From Campylorhamphus procurvoides (Eukaryota > Chordata > Aves > Passeriformes > Dendrocolaptidae), in the NCBI GenBank assembly GCA_013396655.1, contig WBMV01007374.1:157434-221433 (forward strand): 64,000 nt of DNA, written 5' to 3'. A program made the position numbers and the translations under genes. Numbering within the stretch: position 1 is the first letter of the stretch; the number at the start of each line of letters is the position of its first letter. Shown one piece after another: positions 52,501 through 64,000 of this stretch. Below the pieces are notes generated by a model, which was not told the origin of the DNA, did not search any database, and saw nothing but the letters and a program-made list of their open reading frames with translations.

Positions 52501-55500
52501 CTTGCAAGTTTCAGTGCCAATTTCAGAGCGAATTTAAAATAAATATTTTTCACTTGCTAGAATCAGTGTAATGGTCACGAAGAGAAGCATTCACATCATG
52601 CATCCAAAAAGCAGCACACCAAAAACAGGAACACCTCTCTATCTTCACGTAGGGTATCTATCCTTACGTGTTTTTCACCTGCCTATCAATAGAGAAGACA
52701 ACAAAAAGGAAAATGACAATGTGTATTTGTTTAAACTGATACATCCTATGGAGCTAAGGCTGCTGTTTCTGAATTTTCCTAATCTGATTTTCAAACAGAC
52801 TCCCTGACAGGGTCAAGTTTTCAAAGCAGCCCATCAAGAGATTATTTTGGACTAGAAAATTTTGTAGGTCTTGAATAGATTTATTTGGTGAACTCAGGTT
52901 GTAAAGCTTTTCAGATTAATGGACTAAGTGAAGTGTCTCTCTAGACTATAATAGAAGGCTTAAGAGACCTCATTTTCTAAGAAATGTCAGCTATAGGCAC
53001 AGAAGACTTCTTTGTACTTTGATTTTCTCCATGTATTTTCCATTTACATGAGCCAGTCCAAGACCTCCTTCCCACTGGCAATGTTATCAGAGAGACAATA
53101 CCTTTCTATAACAAAAATAGCACAGAAACTTGCATAAGAAAAATGAACTTGATAACAATAGAATGACTTTCTCATAATAATAAATTGAAGACATGAAGAT
53201 TTAAATCCTCCAGAAGAGCTGCATAAAAGGGACTGATGAATTCATCAGCTCTTCCAAGCTTCCACAAGAAGCCCAGACAATATTTCTTACCTCCTACTCT
53301 ACAGAGATCACCTATAAAAGAAAAACAGGCATTCAAGTCCCTCTATTATGCTATTCTTTGCTTCAGGGCTAAACTCATTGAATCTGCTGTAAGTATATGT
53401 GAAACATTTTAAAATATTCCAATTTGTTTCTAACCTTTTTCATTATACTAATACACTTGTAACAGCCTCTCTGGTTAGGAGCATGGGTCTGAACTCTGAA
53501 GTTATGGATGAACACACAGCAAGCTACTGACCTCTACAGTTTTCCACTAAGCCAACAAAAGTCTGTAAAAACATGCAAGAAATGCAAACACAGGCTGTCA
53601 TTAGCTTTAGTTAAGCACTGACAGTCCAGTATTTCAAGAAGTCCTGAGACCTACAGAAACCACCTCAAACAAACTGAATTATGAACTCCACAGACTGAAA
53701 AATCCCACATTATTTTGCAACCATCATAGTAATTCAAAAACAATGAAAAGCACCTCTTCCTGGCTCTCCATTTGCTATCATGTTGGTGTTATGAGTGAGG
53801 ACAGCAGGAAATAATTTTACACAGAATATATGTAATCCATAAATTAACACAGTCTCTTTAAGCACAGAACCTTTGGGATTTTATTCTGTTTTAATCTATG
53901 TTTGACAGAAAATTTTCATCCCATCACATTTATTTGGTTATACAAGGATTCAGATGCTGGCCAGCTGAGAGGTGCCTCCTCTTTACTGTGAATCTGAACT
54001 CTTATTTTCTTGAGGGACTAAGGGAACAGAAAGATTGACAGACACAGGATCATTCAGTAGCTGTGAATATATGGCTACACACTATGTATTAGTTCCAAAA
54101 GAAGCAAGTGTGGTTTAATTTCTGTTTCTCAGAAAGAAAACTTCTTTTCCATAAATCTACCCATGAAACAGTAATTGAAAATCTTTCAAAACAGCACCAG
54201 CAAACTCACCAAGGCTGTGCCCTAGAAGGGAGTATTTTCAAGCCGTATCACATCTTAGAAAAAAGTGCAATTTAACTCTCTTATCCTTTTCTAAGTTGTG
54301 GCTTCCCTTCATTTGGTCCTATTCTTCCTCCCAGCTCCTAAAGCCATTCTCAAATAAACAATATCTTGCTATCACACAATTAACTTTGAATAAAAACATA
54401 GGAGGGGGAGTATTACTAGGGAATAAGGAGAAACCATTGAACTGCCACAATCAAAATATTTATTTTTACCAAAAAGGATGGTTCAAACAAATGTAAATAA
54501 GTTCAGTATCTAGGATTTTCATGACTTCAGCTAAGCAGAATAAATGTGCTGGGTCAACCAATAAGTGAAACTAATCACGTTCTCCAGAGCTGTAGTCTCT
54601 TGACAAGCAGCATTCTCAAGTCTCTTTCTAAAATCGTTGTATCTACAGGGTCCATTCAAACTTCCCAAATGAGGGAGAGAATCCAAAGCACAGTCAGCTA
54701 ATTAGAGTCAACAACATGGGAAATGCAAGATAATGAAATTCTTTTCCTAAAAGATTTATTTCTGAATATCAGTTTTGGGAGACCAGGGGGGAGCAAGTGA
54801 GAAATTAATCTCACCCTGGAAAACTTAGCTCGTCTTTGTGAGACTCTCATAAGGAATGAAGTAATAATACTGCCACTTACTAAGGAACATTACTGATTAC
54901 AGTAATATTAGACAAGGTTGCTGCTGTACACATAATTTTAAGTTTTTTGTCCTTGATATAAGCAGATGTCCGCACAGACAGGAGATGTGCATTTAGTCCA
55001 TGACGCAATTGTAGTGAAAAAAAAACCAAACAAGATTGAATGGAAAGAAAAATATAAATAAAAATCAAGAGTTCTTAACAATAAGGATAATCAACCATGA
55101 GAGGAAGAGTTCTTCCTCTAAAACACTGTAATCAGGGTTTCTGTGTTTAAAAAGTGTAATTGTTGCCCAAGGCTAGAAAAAGCTACCTGAATGGATGACT
55201 CTGGAAAGATTCTTCAGGTGAAGAACTTGGACTTGTGATTAACTAGATCTGAAAAATAACCACTTATTTAAGCTAAGCAAACCCACATGTTCTCATTCTC
55301 CTGGAAGACAAAAACCCCACCCAAAAGCAGACATCTGAGTGACATCTAACAGAAGATCACGATGGAGACTTCACACATCGGCTCTCGCAATGGATATTGC
55401 TCGTAACAAAGAACAAAGTAGGGGCCTGAATTACAATATCCACCCAGCATGTTATATAGCTGAGCAGACTGGTGAAAGGCAAGTTTGGACATCTGAGTGT

Positions 55501-55876
55501 CCAATTGCAACATCTGAGTTTTCCAACAAGATATTAATGGTGCACAGAATACTGAAGAATATCATACAGAAAGTCTTTTAGCTACAAGTCACATACAAGC
55601 GTCCTCTCAAATGACAGTATCGTCCTTCCATATTTCCTTCACTGCCAATCTTTTCTGAAACATCAGGATAACCATCACATATAATCTTTATTATCACAAT
55701 TGATCTTGATCATCTTTAAAAGACAAGTGGGACAGAAGCAGTCATATTGCAGCTCCACAGAAGAATGAGAAAATATCACCTAGGGAAGGACACCTTTCCT
55801 TAGGATTCCCAGGAAATTTTCCTCTTTACTCTGAAGTGAACTGTAGAAAATGCCACACTTTTCCATAATTATATAT

Positions 55877-55905
55877 CAAAGAAGAAAAAAAGAAAAAAGA
55901 AAGAT
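55877..55905. repeat. polypurine (GAAA)n-like tract
   Basis: An uninterrupted run of A and G (AAAGAAGAAAAAAAGAAAAAAG and following bases). It is low-complexity polypurine sequence. Confidence 0.6.
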
Positions 55906-56909
55906 TCATCCCTGTACATTTTTTACCCTCAAGCTGTGCTTTCTGCCGAGGAAGCCAGAAAACAAAAGGTATTGAGAGTATGTTATCTAGCAAAAATACC
56001 TACTTTTCAGCTCCCAGGTTGGCCTTGTGAGTAACTTGATACTGCAGCTGAAGAGTCAAACTTCCATCCCCGCTTTAATTAGAGGTAAGGGGTGCACCTA
56101 CTGTTTGCATTTACAGTATGTCTGGTTTGTGAGCAGCAGGAGTAAGTTCAGCCATCACAACTTCTCAGCTTGTGCTGCTCTGATGCATCGTTTCAGCAGG
56201 GGAGGCTCCGGGAACAATTAGGCAGAGCCATTCACAGCTGAAGATGCCCCTAAATTTTGCCAAGTACGGTCGCTAGTGCTGTATCCTTGCTCCTGTATCT
56301 TGTCAGCCACTGCACCACACAAATTATCAACAGCATCCATCTCTCTCCGTGCTGACAGCATGGGCGTGGGGGTGTCTATTCTCCAGGAACATGTAGGATA
56401 TTTATTCCGCTAAGTCATCCACTTTTACAGAGAATGAGCATATCCTGTCTCATAACAGGAGATTAAATTTTTGTAGAAAGAATTTAAAAATAAAGCATCA
56501 TCAATAAAGTGGTGGTATTTGAACAGCTTCATTGCAGAGAATGAGACAAAGGAAAAGCAAACAGAAGTGTTAAGCAGAAGAGAGCAGACAGATAAAAAGT
56601 GGCTTGCTAAGATCTGGAAAAACCACCGACAAGAAATAGTCAAATGAAGCTTTTTCATGGTTACAAATCATACTTAAAAGTTAAGAAAAAAATCTCAGAT
56701 GGTTAAGGAAAAGAAAGAATGATCAAGAGAAAAAAACGCTTTCCTATTCAGGGAAACTGATAGTTTATAAAACTGAAATTATGATAAAAAATATTCCATT
56801 TGAAAGCTATCACAGGTACTGCAAATATGCAGATGCAAAATGAATATTCCTCTAAAGGAGAACATGAGCCTTTGGCAACCAAATAACACACAAATGTACA
56901 GTAAATTTG

Positions 56910-56937
56910 TAAAGATTTTTTATCAAAAAAATCTTTA
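56910..56937. repeat. 12-bp perfect inverted repeat (hairpin, 4-nt loop)
   Basis: The arms TAAAGATTTTTT (56910-56921) and AAAAAATCTTTA (56926-56937) are exact reverse complements around an ATCA loop. A U-rich stem of this sort in the transcript would be weak. No function is assigned. Confidence 0.85.
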
Positions 56938-58776
56938 TTGCCAAAAAGAACTACCAAATACCATTTAAAGAACCATGGTGATATAAACCTCTTCCACTGG
57001 GCATGCTAAGTCCATCTACTCCAGCTGTGATCTGGACTTCCATGTTTTATGAAACCTTAAATGCAGTTATTTAATAAATTGGCTACAAATGCAAATACAT
57101 TCAAAAACACACCCAAGCATTCTACAGATACATCTGTCACTACGGTGTACTGCTGAAATTCTGTGCAGTGTACCAAATTAATTCAGGTAAATCCAGGGAA
57201 AGTGTTCTCAGGGCAGCAGCTGGAGCCCGAGGTGTTTCTTCAGATATAAACAAGTAAGCATTAGTAAAACTTAAAAATGCTCTGAGTACTTTAATCTATT
57301 TTCACTTACAAATACAGGGCAAGACAATGGAAATTTTCAAGCACAGTAATTAAAAATCTAATCTTTGTTTAACTATCACAGTTTTTCAAAATATGAAGTA
57401 TACAGCAACGCATCAATGAAAGAGCACATCCTCTAAAATACCAAAGGGGCTTTCATTTCAACTTTTGGGGTTCTAACGCATTTGAGTTGGAAGAACAGAT
57501 TGTTCCAGGGAAGGGACAGAAGCCACAGCCAATGGGCCATCTGCTGAGCTCCTCTCCAGTGGATCCCACAGCAAAAGGCACTGTGATAGAGCAACCCAGG
57601 CAACTGGGATACACACCACTAATTAAGGGACAGAAGGAAGGATGGAGAACTTTTGAGGGTAAGGGTAGACAAACATGATCACTGCATCACTGCATATTTT
57701 TAAAGTAAAAAATCAGAAAGATGAAGGTACTTGCTCTGAAGCTAGAAGACTACTACTGTATGCACTGCAAACAGGGTTCACCTCGAGGCTTTCTTTGATT
57801 TTAAAACAAAAATATGGTAATAGAGTAGATTTAAATGGTTTCTTTTCTACCTGCATCTTCTAAGAACTCCTTTAGTCATTTAATAAAATAAAATGTTCTC
57901 CAGTTCTACAGCAGAAGATCATTTAGACTCACTGGAGTTTTGCTGTGTCAGCTCATTTCAACAGAAACTTGTTAACTGGTTGTTTCTAATGAAGGTACTA
58001 TAATATTTTCAAAGTCCAATACTCCATTTTGTATTCCAAGTAACTTTTAATACTTTTGAATTAGGATAGGAAAAGTCAATGTATACACTGCCTACAAGGA
58101 CATATAATTCAGTGTATCATTTCATAACCCAGCTGTCAACAGAGACAACATTTTTATAATCCATGTATTGTATGCGTGCCAGGATGAGATGAATAGTCCT
58201 GTAACTATAATCAATACCGTTCATTCAAACAACTGGCAGCAGCATTTCAGGCAACTGGCAATTTCATCAGTTTCACTGGGCTGCCCAAAAATAAACAGCT
58301 TGAGAGGGATGAATGATCTCTGTGGTTATCTATAAATAATACTAATCTCAGTCATTTGTTTTAGGGGGTTCATCACTGGGAGCTGCAGAAGCTTTGCATC
58401 AGTGCAAAAGACATGGCAGGCTTCAGGAAACTGAAGAAATGCTGATGAATTCTACTGCTGGTTTTTCATTCACACAGTTACTGTATTTACATGCAGCTCC
58501 ACTGAAAGCTCAAGGATCCCTCCAGTGCTACAGCACTTGCAGCTTGGCAGGAAACTCACACCATCTCAAGGGCTGCTAAACACCTCAAAAGTCAAACCAG
58601 ACTCAGACAGAGTTCCAGTGATCTGAGCAAACCTAGCCTGGGTAGCGACTCATGTCACTCACGAGGAAACGTGAGCAAGTTTGGGATCTTCAACTCCAGC
58701 AGTGTGAAAGTTGCCCACTCTCCAAAGAGTTTTGGAGAGCAAAACAAACCTCCCAGCTCCATGTGAATGAGCCTAA

Positions 58777-58848
58777 CGCCGGGGCTGCTGGGTGCGAGGT
58801 GAACCCGGGCAGACGGGGAACAGAAGGCGCCATTCACAGGCCTGTTCG
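58777..58848. other. CpG-dense patch in intron 2
   Basis: Seven CpG dinucleotides occur in 72 bp (58777, 58780, 58795, 58806, 58814, 58828 and 58847), including CCCGGG and GGCGCC. The surrounding intron is CpG-poor. The patch is too short for a classic CpG island. It could be a small regulatory element or a remnant of a GC-rich repeat. Confidence 0.6.
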
Positions 58849-59215
58849 CTGTCTCTGCAAAGTGAAATAGCTCTTTTATTTTTTTTTTCTTAATTATGCT
58901 CTATCTGCTTCTATCTATCAAAGCAAGGAAAGAACAGAGAACAGAGAAAAAGGAATAAAGACAGCTGACTAAAGGGAAAAACCACATCTCTGAGGAGTAC
59001 AGATCCCAAAGAAAGCTCCCAAAGCCCTGAAGTGAAAAAGATCCCATTGCTGTAGCCACAGTGCTTCTCCCTCTCCCTGGCAGCCTGGCCAGGCTGGTGG
59101 CTGGCACTGCAACACCACTGCTGCCCAGCGTGGGAACCTGCAGCTTGGTGGGGCACTGGCCCTGAGCTGCTCACATACCTCCTGCTCCTGCAGGAAGATC
59201 TCCTAACCTCTGGGA

Positions 59216-59231
59216 ATTATTATTATTATTA
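59216..59231. repeat. (ATT)5 microsatellite
   Basis: A short perfect trinucleotide run of just over five ATT units in intron 2. A similar short ATT run is present near 4514-4527. Confidence 0.75.
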
Positions 59232-61589
59232 CATTTTCTATGCTATTTCACTGGTTAGGAATTACAAGATGGCTGGTGCATGCTCTAGGGAAAACAGAGC
59301 AATGATCAGTTCTCCTAGGGACCCAGAGGTTGGCACTCCTTGGCTTCCAGGAAGGATTTGTGCTGCCATGAGCCATCACTGCAGAGAGCTCAATACACCA
59401 CTGGACTGCAGCAATTCTCCTCTGTGGATACCATGATCAGGAGCCAAGGTCATCACCTCAGCTCCTTCACACAGAGAGTAATGCTCCAAAGACACTCCAT
59501 CAGATGAGCTCTGCAGAAATGCCCAAGTCCTCTGAGCAGGGTACCGAGCAGGAAGCAACAGAGTATGTGTGCATACCCAGGCAACCAAACTGCTGCTGGA
59601 CCGAGTTTCAAAAGTCACATTGTTCAGCCATAAACGATCACTCTTCAGTTTTAAATCCTGTTGCTCAGGAAATTTATATCCTAGTAATTGAAATAATCTT
59701 CAAGTTGTAGCATTATCCACTTTACAAGCTTATTGCTAGTTTAATGTGAATGACAATCAGCACGCCCAGCCACACCACCCCAGCATTTCAGTGGGATGTT
59801 TCTCGCCTAACCACCCACAGCTAAAAGATTAATGGCACCAACCTCTTTGAAAAGAGAATGCTCACTTAGCAATGGACAGACAGAGAAGTTCACAACCCAG
59901 TTGGTGACTCTGCACCTCTGAGAAACGAGGCAGGCTGTGGCTGTTTTAAAAGGAAAGCCTTGATTATATTGTCAAAGTAGAATTGTCTGCAGGACATTTA
60001 TAAAGAAAAGCCAGCTTTTAAGAATGGGTGAATTTATCAAGCTGCACATCTTTATTGCCTTGATCATCAATATTTTAAAGTTATTACTTTTTATTCTATA
60101 TTAGCAATAAATCTCTACACACTTTAACTGTAATCATCACAGCACAACATGATACACTTCTCTTGGAGATTTAAAGTTGGACTCAGTCACAGAAAAACAC
60201 CCAAACTGAGTAGGAGGATGACTAAACCAGTAAAATAAAGTCTCTCAGTTTCAGGTAAATGAATAGGTGGCAGCACACACTGCTATTAGCCTGAAGTCCA
60301 TAGTGAGAGCTTAAATGAACAGTTCTAAGTGGATGCAGACCTTTGTACCAGAGCCACACTCCTGCAGTTGGCACTAATTGACCCTTTTGCTGGCAGGCTC
60401 AGTGGAGAAGGCAGGCAGCAGTGTCTGAACTGCAGGCCCTTCTCTGTCATGCAGAACAAAGTCACAGTCCTGATTATCCAGGAGGTTTGATCTTAATGCT
60501 CTACACTTCTATAGCTTCTTTCATGCACGGATGAGGCAGGCAGGACAGCGGGGGAGACTCAAACTGCTGCTGCCCTTCCCACACCCATTCTGCGGAAGAC
60601 GGTCCCCTGTCTTTGGAGTTTTCAGATACTTTTTATAAGTGTACTCCACAGACACCGAATTGGAGAGCTGAATTTCTGAGAAACTGAAATGGCAGATTCA
60701 TATTTTATAACTTCACCCAAGCTTCTGGAAAACACAATTAATAATCGATTTTGATTTTAATCTCCTTACAGAGAATGCTGCAATAGTCTGAAATCAACCC
60801 TGCATGTACGCAAAATACACTGGGCTCATGTAAGTAGTTTTCGAGACCACAGAGTACAAAGCAGAATTTTGTCCAGAAAGATGTCATTTTTAAATTCATG
60901 TGGAGATCTTGATTAAGGCAGACAATTCCAGAGCAGCAGATTCTGGAGTCAATTAAGAAAACAATTCTTATTAACACAGAGAATCTCCAGACAGTACCAA
61001 GATAGCACAGAATCTTTTCAGAAAAGCCTGCAAGGAAAATATACTTTAATATCCAAGTGTATCCTCCAGTGTATGCAGAGATTGCTTCAAATCTCAAATG
61101 CATCTTACGTGAAACAGGGGCTAGCACTGCAGAACAACACAATAAGAATTTAAGACAGGAAGTGCAGATAATTTATCTGAATAAAGCTTCCAGGAGAGTA
61201 ACTGATTTATGTTGATGCTGATCCAAGCTGGAACCTGACCAGGATGCAGAAGTTAGCAGCATCACTACCCACAATAGGTTCCCTATTTATGAAAAACAAC
61301 AGGGTGTTTTTACAAATTAAAATAATTTAAAATGTTAGCTTTATGCTTCAGCCAAAAGACCCTGTTTTGCCAGAGATCTGTTCTTGAATTATCTCTAGAG
61401 CAACTCAGAAAAAGGTGCCATGTTTTTCAGTCAAGATTATCACTATTCATGCAAGCATCTAAGAGACATAGTGAGTTAAATTTCACAGAAGAGTCTATGG
61501 TCCTTAATGTCACGGACTCTATTCATAAAAGAATTGCAGAATTCATAAACTGATGTGGAGAAAAGTAGTGAAAGCTTCACAGCTACAAT

Positions 61590-61668
61590 CCCCCCCCACA
61601 AAAAAACACAAACAAAAACCAACAAACCAACCAACAATAAGTAGGGGGAAAAGGGGAAAAAAAAAAGG
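61590..61668. repeat. A/C-rich then A/G-rich low-complexity tract
   Basis: A run of eight C is followed by interrupted (CAAA)n/(CCAA)n sequence and then by G4-5 and A10 runs. It may be the degraded tail of an old retroelement, but no element body is recognisable beside it. Confidence 0.7.
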
Positions 61669-62943
61669 AAATCTGAAAGTAGAGATGGTGTAAGTGCCTT
61701 CTGCTAAAAGCAAGGTCAGCACTTTCCACTGGAGACTATTTGATTTACACTATTTTGTTTCAATTGAAAAACAAAATCTTTCCTTGGCAGATTCTGCTCT
61801 ACACAGTCTATTACAGATACTTCTGAGATGCCCAGCACCATTTATAAAGGGACACTTATTACTGTTGAACGTGATCATTTTGCTAAATTTCCCGAAATTC
61901 CAAGAGGAAATATGTGCAATGCAACACAAGGGTGATTCAGTTAGTTGCTGCAGTCAAGTCTGGACAATCTGAAGAGTCCTGAAGAGGTGCAGTAGTGATA
62001 AAGACGTTCAGAGGCTTCCTTGAAGAATCCATTGGCTGTCCTGGACCCACATCCTCTACTTATCCAGAGGCTTAAATCCAGGAGGGACCACTCTGCTTTT
62101 AGCCTTAACTGACTTCACCCCTTCAAACAAAGCTACTCCAAATTTACCTTGGTGTAAATCCTGTCAGAGGAAGACCCCATCATGTATCTTGATTGCCCCT
62201 CTTTATCTAACAGAATATAAAGAGGGTTTTTTTCCTTTCTCTTAGGGTAGAACATTGAAGCATTAAAAGATTTAGGTCCCAGTGGTCATTGCATATATAC
62301 ATAACTAAGTATCACCATTTGCTACTTTGTTTTGTGCTATACAGAACAAAGCACCTGGCAGTAAAGGACATCTGACCCACATGAACGTGCCTTTTGGAAA
62401 CAGGACATTGCAGCTGTAGAAACCTTCACTACATTTACTACACTCTGCATGCAGTAAAGCTAGAGTGATGCATGCTTTAAGGCAGCTTCCACACCTGGAG
62501 TGCCCAACTGGAGTGGTGGAAAACTTCAGGAGGGTTAACTGGTCTCATTTTGATCAATTTTGGGTTCATCTCACTGCCTCTTCAGGTAATGAAGTAAGTT
62601 GCCTGTAGATGGTGTGGAAAGACATGCTATACGTACTTTAACTGACAAAAATCGTCTAACCATAAAATCCATCACAAGCAGCTTGAACTATGTACCCTGA
62701 AAAAAAGCAGACAGCTTCTTCCAAACCACGCACAATTTTATTTTCACATCCATCATCTATATGTCATTATAAAAATTGGACAGAACAGGTACTTTTACGC
62801 TGAAAAAGGCAGATTCATGCCTGCAGAAACATCTTGCTAACTCAGACAGACTTCACCAAATTGTTTCAGTCAAGAAAAAAAATGCACAAAAGAGAAATCA
62901 TAATTTCTAAACCAAAACATTTGCCTTCAAATGAAACCAAGTC

Positions 62944-62988
62944 ATTTTTTTTTTAAACTCAAACTATTAAAAAAGATTTTTTTTTAAA
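62944..62988. repeat. T-rich and A-rich homopolymer cluster
   Basis: Two T-runs (about 10 and 9) flank AAACTCAAACTATTAAAAAAG. It is simple AT-rich low-complexity sequence near the upper end of the window. Confidence 0.6.
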
Positions 62989-64000
62989 TTCTCTGATTTT
63001 CTGCTTGATCTCAAACTAATCTTTAAAACCTTTTTTGGAACTACATCTGAAATGAAAGATTAGCAAGTCATACAGGTCCCATCATTTCCGATCATGATGT
63101 TCTGGGATATACAATTAGTTTCTGGGATGCACAGAACAGCAGAGGGATAATGGTTCCATAGAGGAACTTGGTCTGAGCTGGCTGAGGCATTCAATACAAA
63201 TATATAAAAACTACCATTAGTCATGAGAATCGCTCTGCTGACACGGCTGAAATAGGAAAGAAATAGGATTAGCTGGCACACTACGATCATGTACATTTTT
63301 TCTCTTTAGCATTATTTTCTATTCATCAAGAAGTCCTAAGCAAACAAGCACAAAAAGCAATGTTTAAAAAAAAAAATCAAAGTTGGGTAGCAGGTATTAT
63401 GCTGACTGCTCATTCAGCATTTCCTTAGTTCCAGCTCCTTTTGACATATTCCACAATGGTAGTGAAGCCACCGTGGAGATGCTACCTGATCACTGCACAA
63501 ACACTTTGGAGCAAGATGGGTGAGTACATTAAACTTGCTAGACAATTTAGAATCCCCCTAACAGTTTTGATTCAATGCAGGGTTAGACTCCGGGTCAGTC
63601 CTTTGCAAATCAATAGGCGCTAATTAGCTCTCATCTAACTGCTGGGAAAAAAGAATGCACGTGAACTTGAGTTTTCTGACCAGCAGACTTCATTAGAATT
63701 CAAACTTGGTGACACCACTGGTAATGTCTAAGAAGACGAAACCTCCATAATTGGTAAAAATTAGTGTCTCTCCTGCAGAGAGGCTACAGAAAGTTCATCA
63801 CCTGAAAAAACTTACTAATTACTATTTCTCCCCAAACCATCTTTCCCCCGGCACCTCCTCCACAGAAGAAAAACAGTGACATCGATGACAACCACCAGAA
63901 AGTTTGAAGGAATTTAACACACACAACGGGGCACAAGGCAAATCAAGATGCATGTCATGATGTAGCAACCCTGTGATTCGCAAGACCTGATCCTTGTTCA

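Noticed and set aside
56197..56215. CAGCAGGGGAGGCTCC, considered as a CTCF site
   Set aside because: It resembles the core only with an inserted base, so it is too weak to report.
60738..61142. Open frame of 134 codons on the minus strand
   Set aside because: It begins at a non-ATG codon, is rich in Cys, Trp and Ile in a random-looking order, matches no family I know and lies in intron 2.
63060..63296. Minus-strand frame upstream of exon 3, considered as GRIA3 exon 2 or the signal-peptide exon
   Set aside because: The translation does not contain the expected MRNTVQEHSAF-like sequence or a matching signal peptide.

Overview
The window is vertebrate nuclear DNA: moderate-to-low GC, no operons, no closely packed ORFs, and two short coding exons bounded by canonical GT/AG splice sites and separated by tens of kilobases. 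Both exons lie on the minus strand. They encode consecutive parts of the amino-terminal domain of an AMPA-type ionotropic glutamate receptor. The paralogue is GRIA3 (GluA3) rather than GRIA1, 2 or 4, from diagnostic stretches such as [50 protein letters not shown] and [18 protein letters not shown] few residues differ from the mammalian protein as I remember it, and I recognise no primate, rodent or other mammalian SINE/LINE. This fits a sauropsid, most likely a bird, but the species is not determined.

Transcription runs from high to low coordinates. Layout: 41013-64000 is the 3' part of intron 2 (about 23 kb; exons 1 and 2 and the promoter are outside the window). 40773-41012 is exon 3 (240 bp). 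9859-40772 is all of intron 3 (30,914 bp). 9671-9858 is exon 4 (188 bp). 1-9670 is the 5' part of intron 4. The exon phases join exactly: exon 3 begins with the last two bases of a Phe codon, its last base and the first two of exon 4 make a Gly codon, and exon 4 ends on a codon boundary.

The rest, over 99% of the window, is intronic. I see no second gene, RNA gene, intact transposon or CRISPR array in it. It holds small tandem duplications (about 20, 26 and 34 bp units), a few near-perfect palindromes and hairpins, simple-sequence tracts, a CpG-dense patch at about 58.78 kb, a GC-rich island at about 30.0-30.3 kb and scattered AP-1 consensus sites, including an unusually close pair at 48.3 kb. 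The GC-rich island carries a well-formed set of splice signals (branch point, 3' splice site, two strong 5' splice sites) on the GRIA3 strand. This could be an unannotated, frame-disrupting (poison-type) alternative exon and is the most testable observation here. No wholly new biological system is evident.
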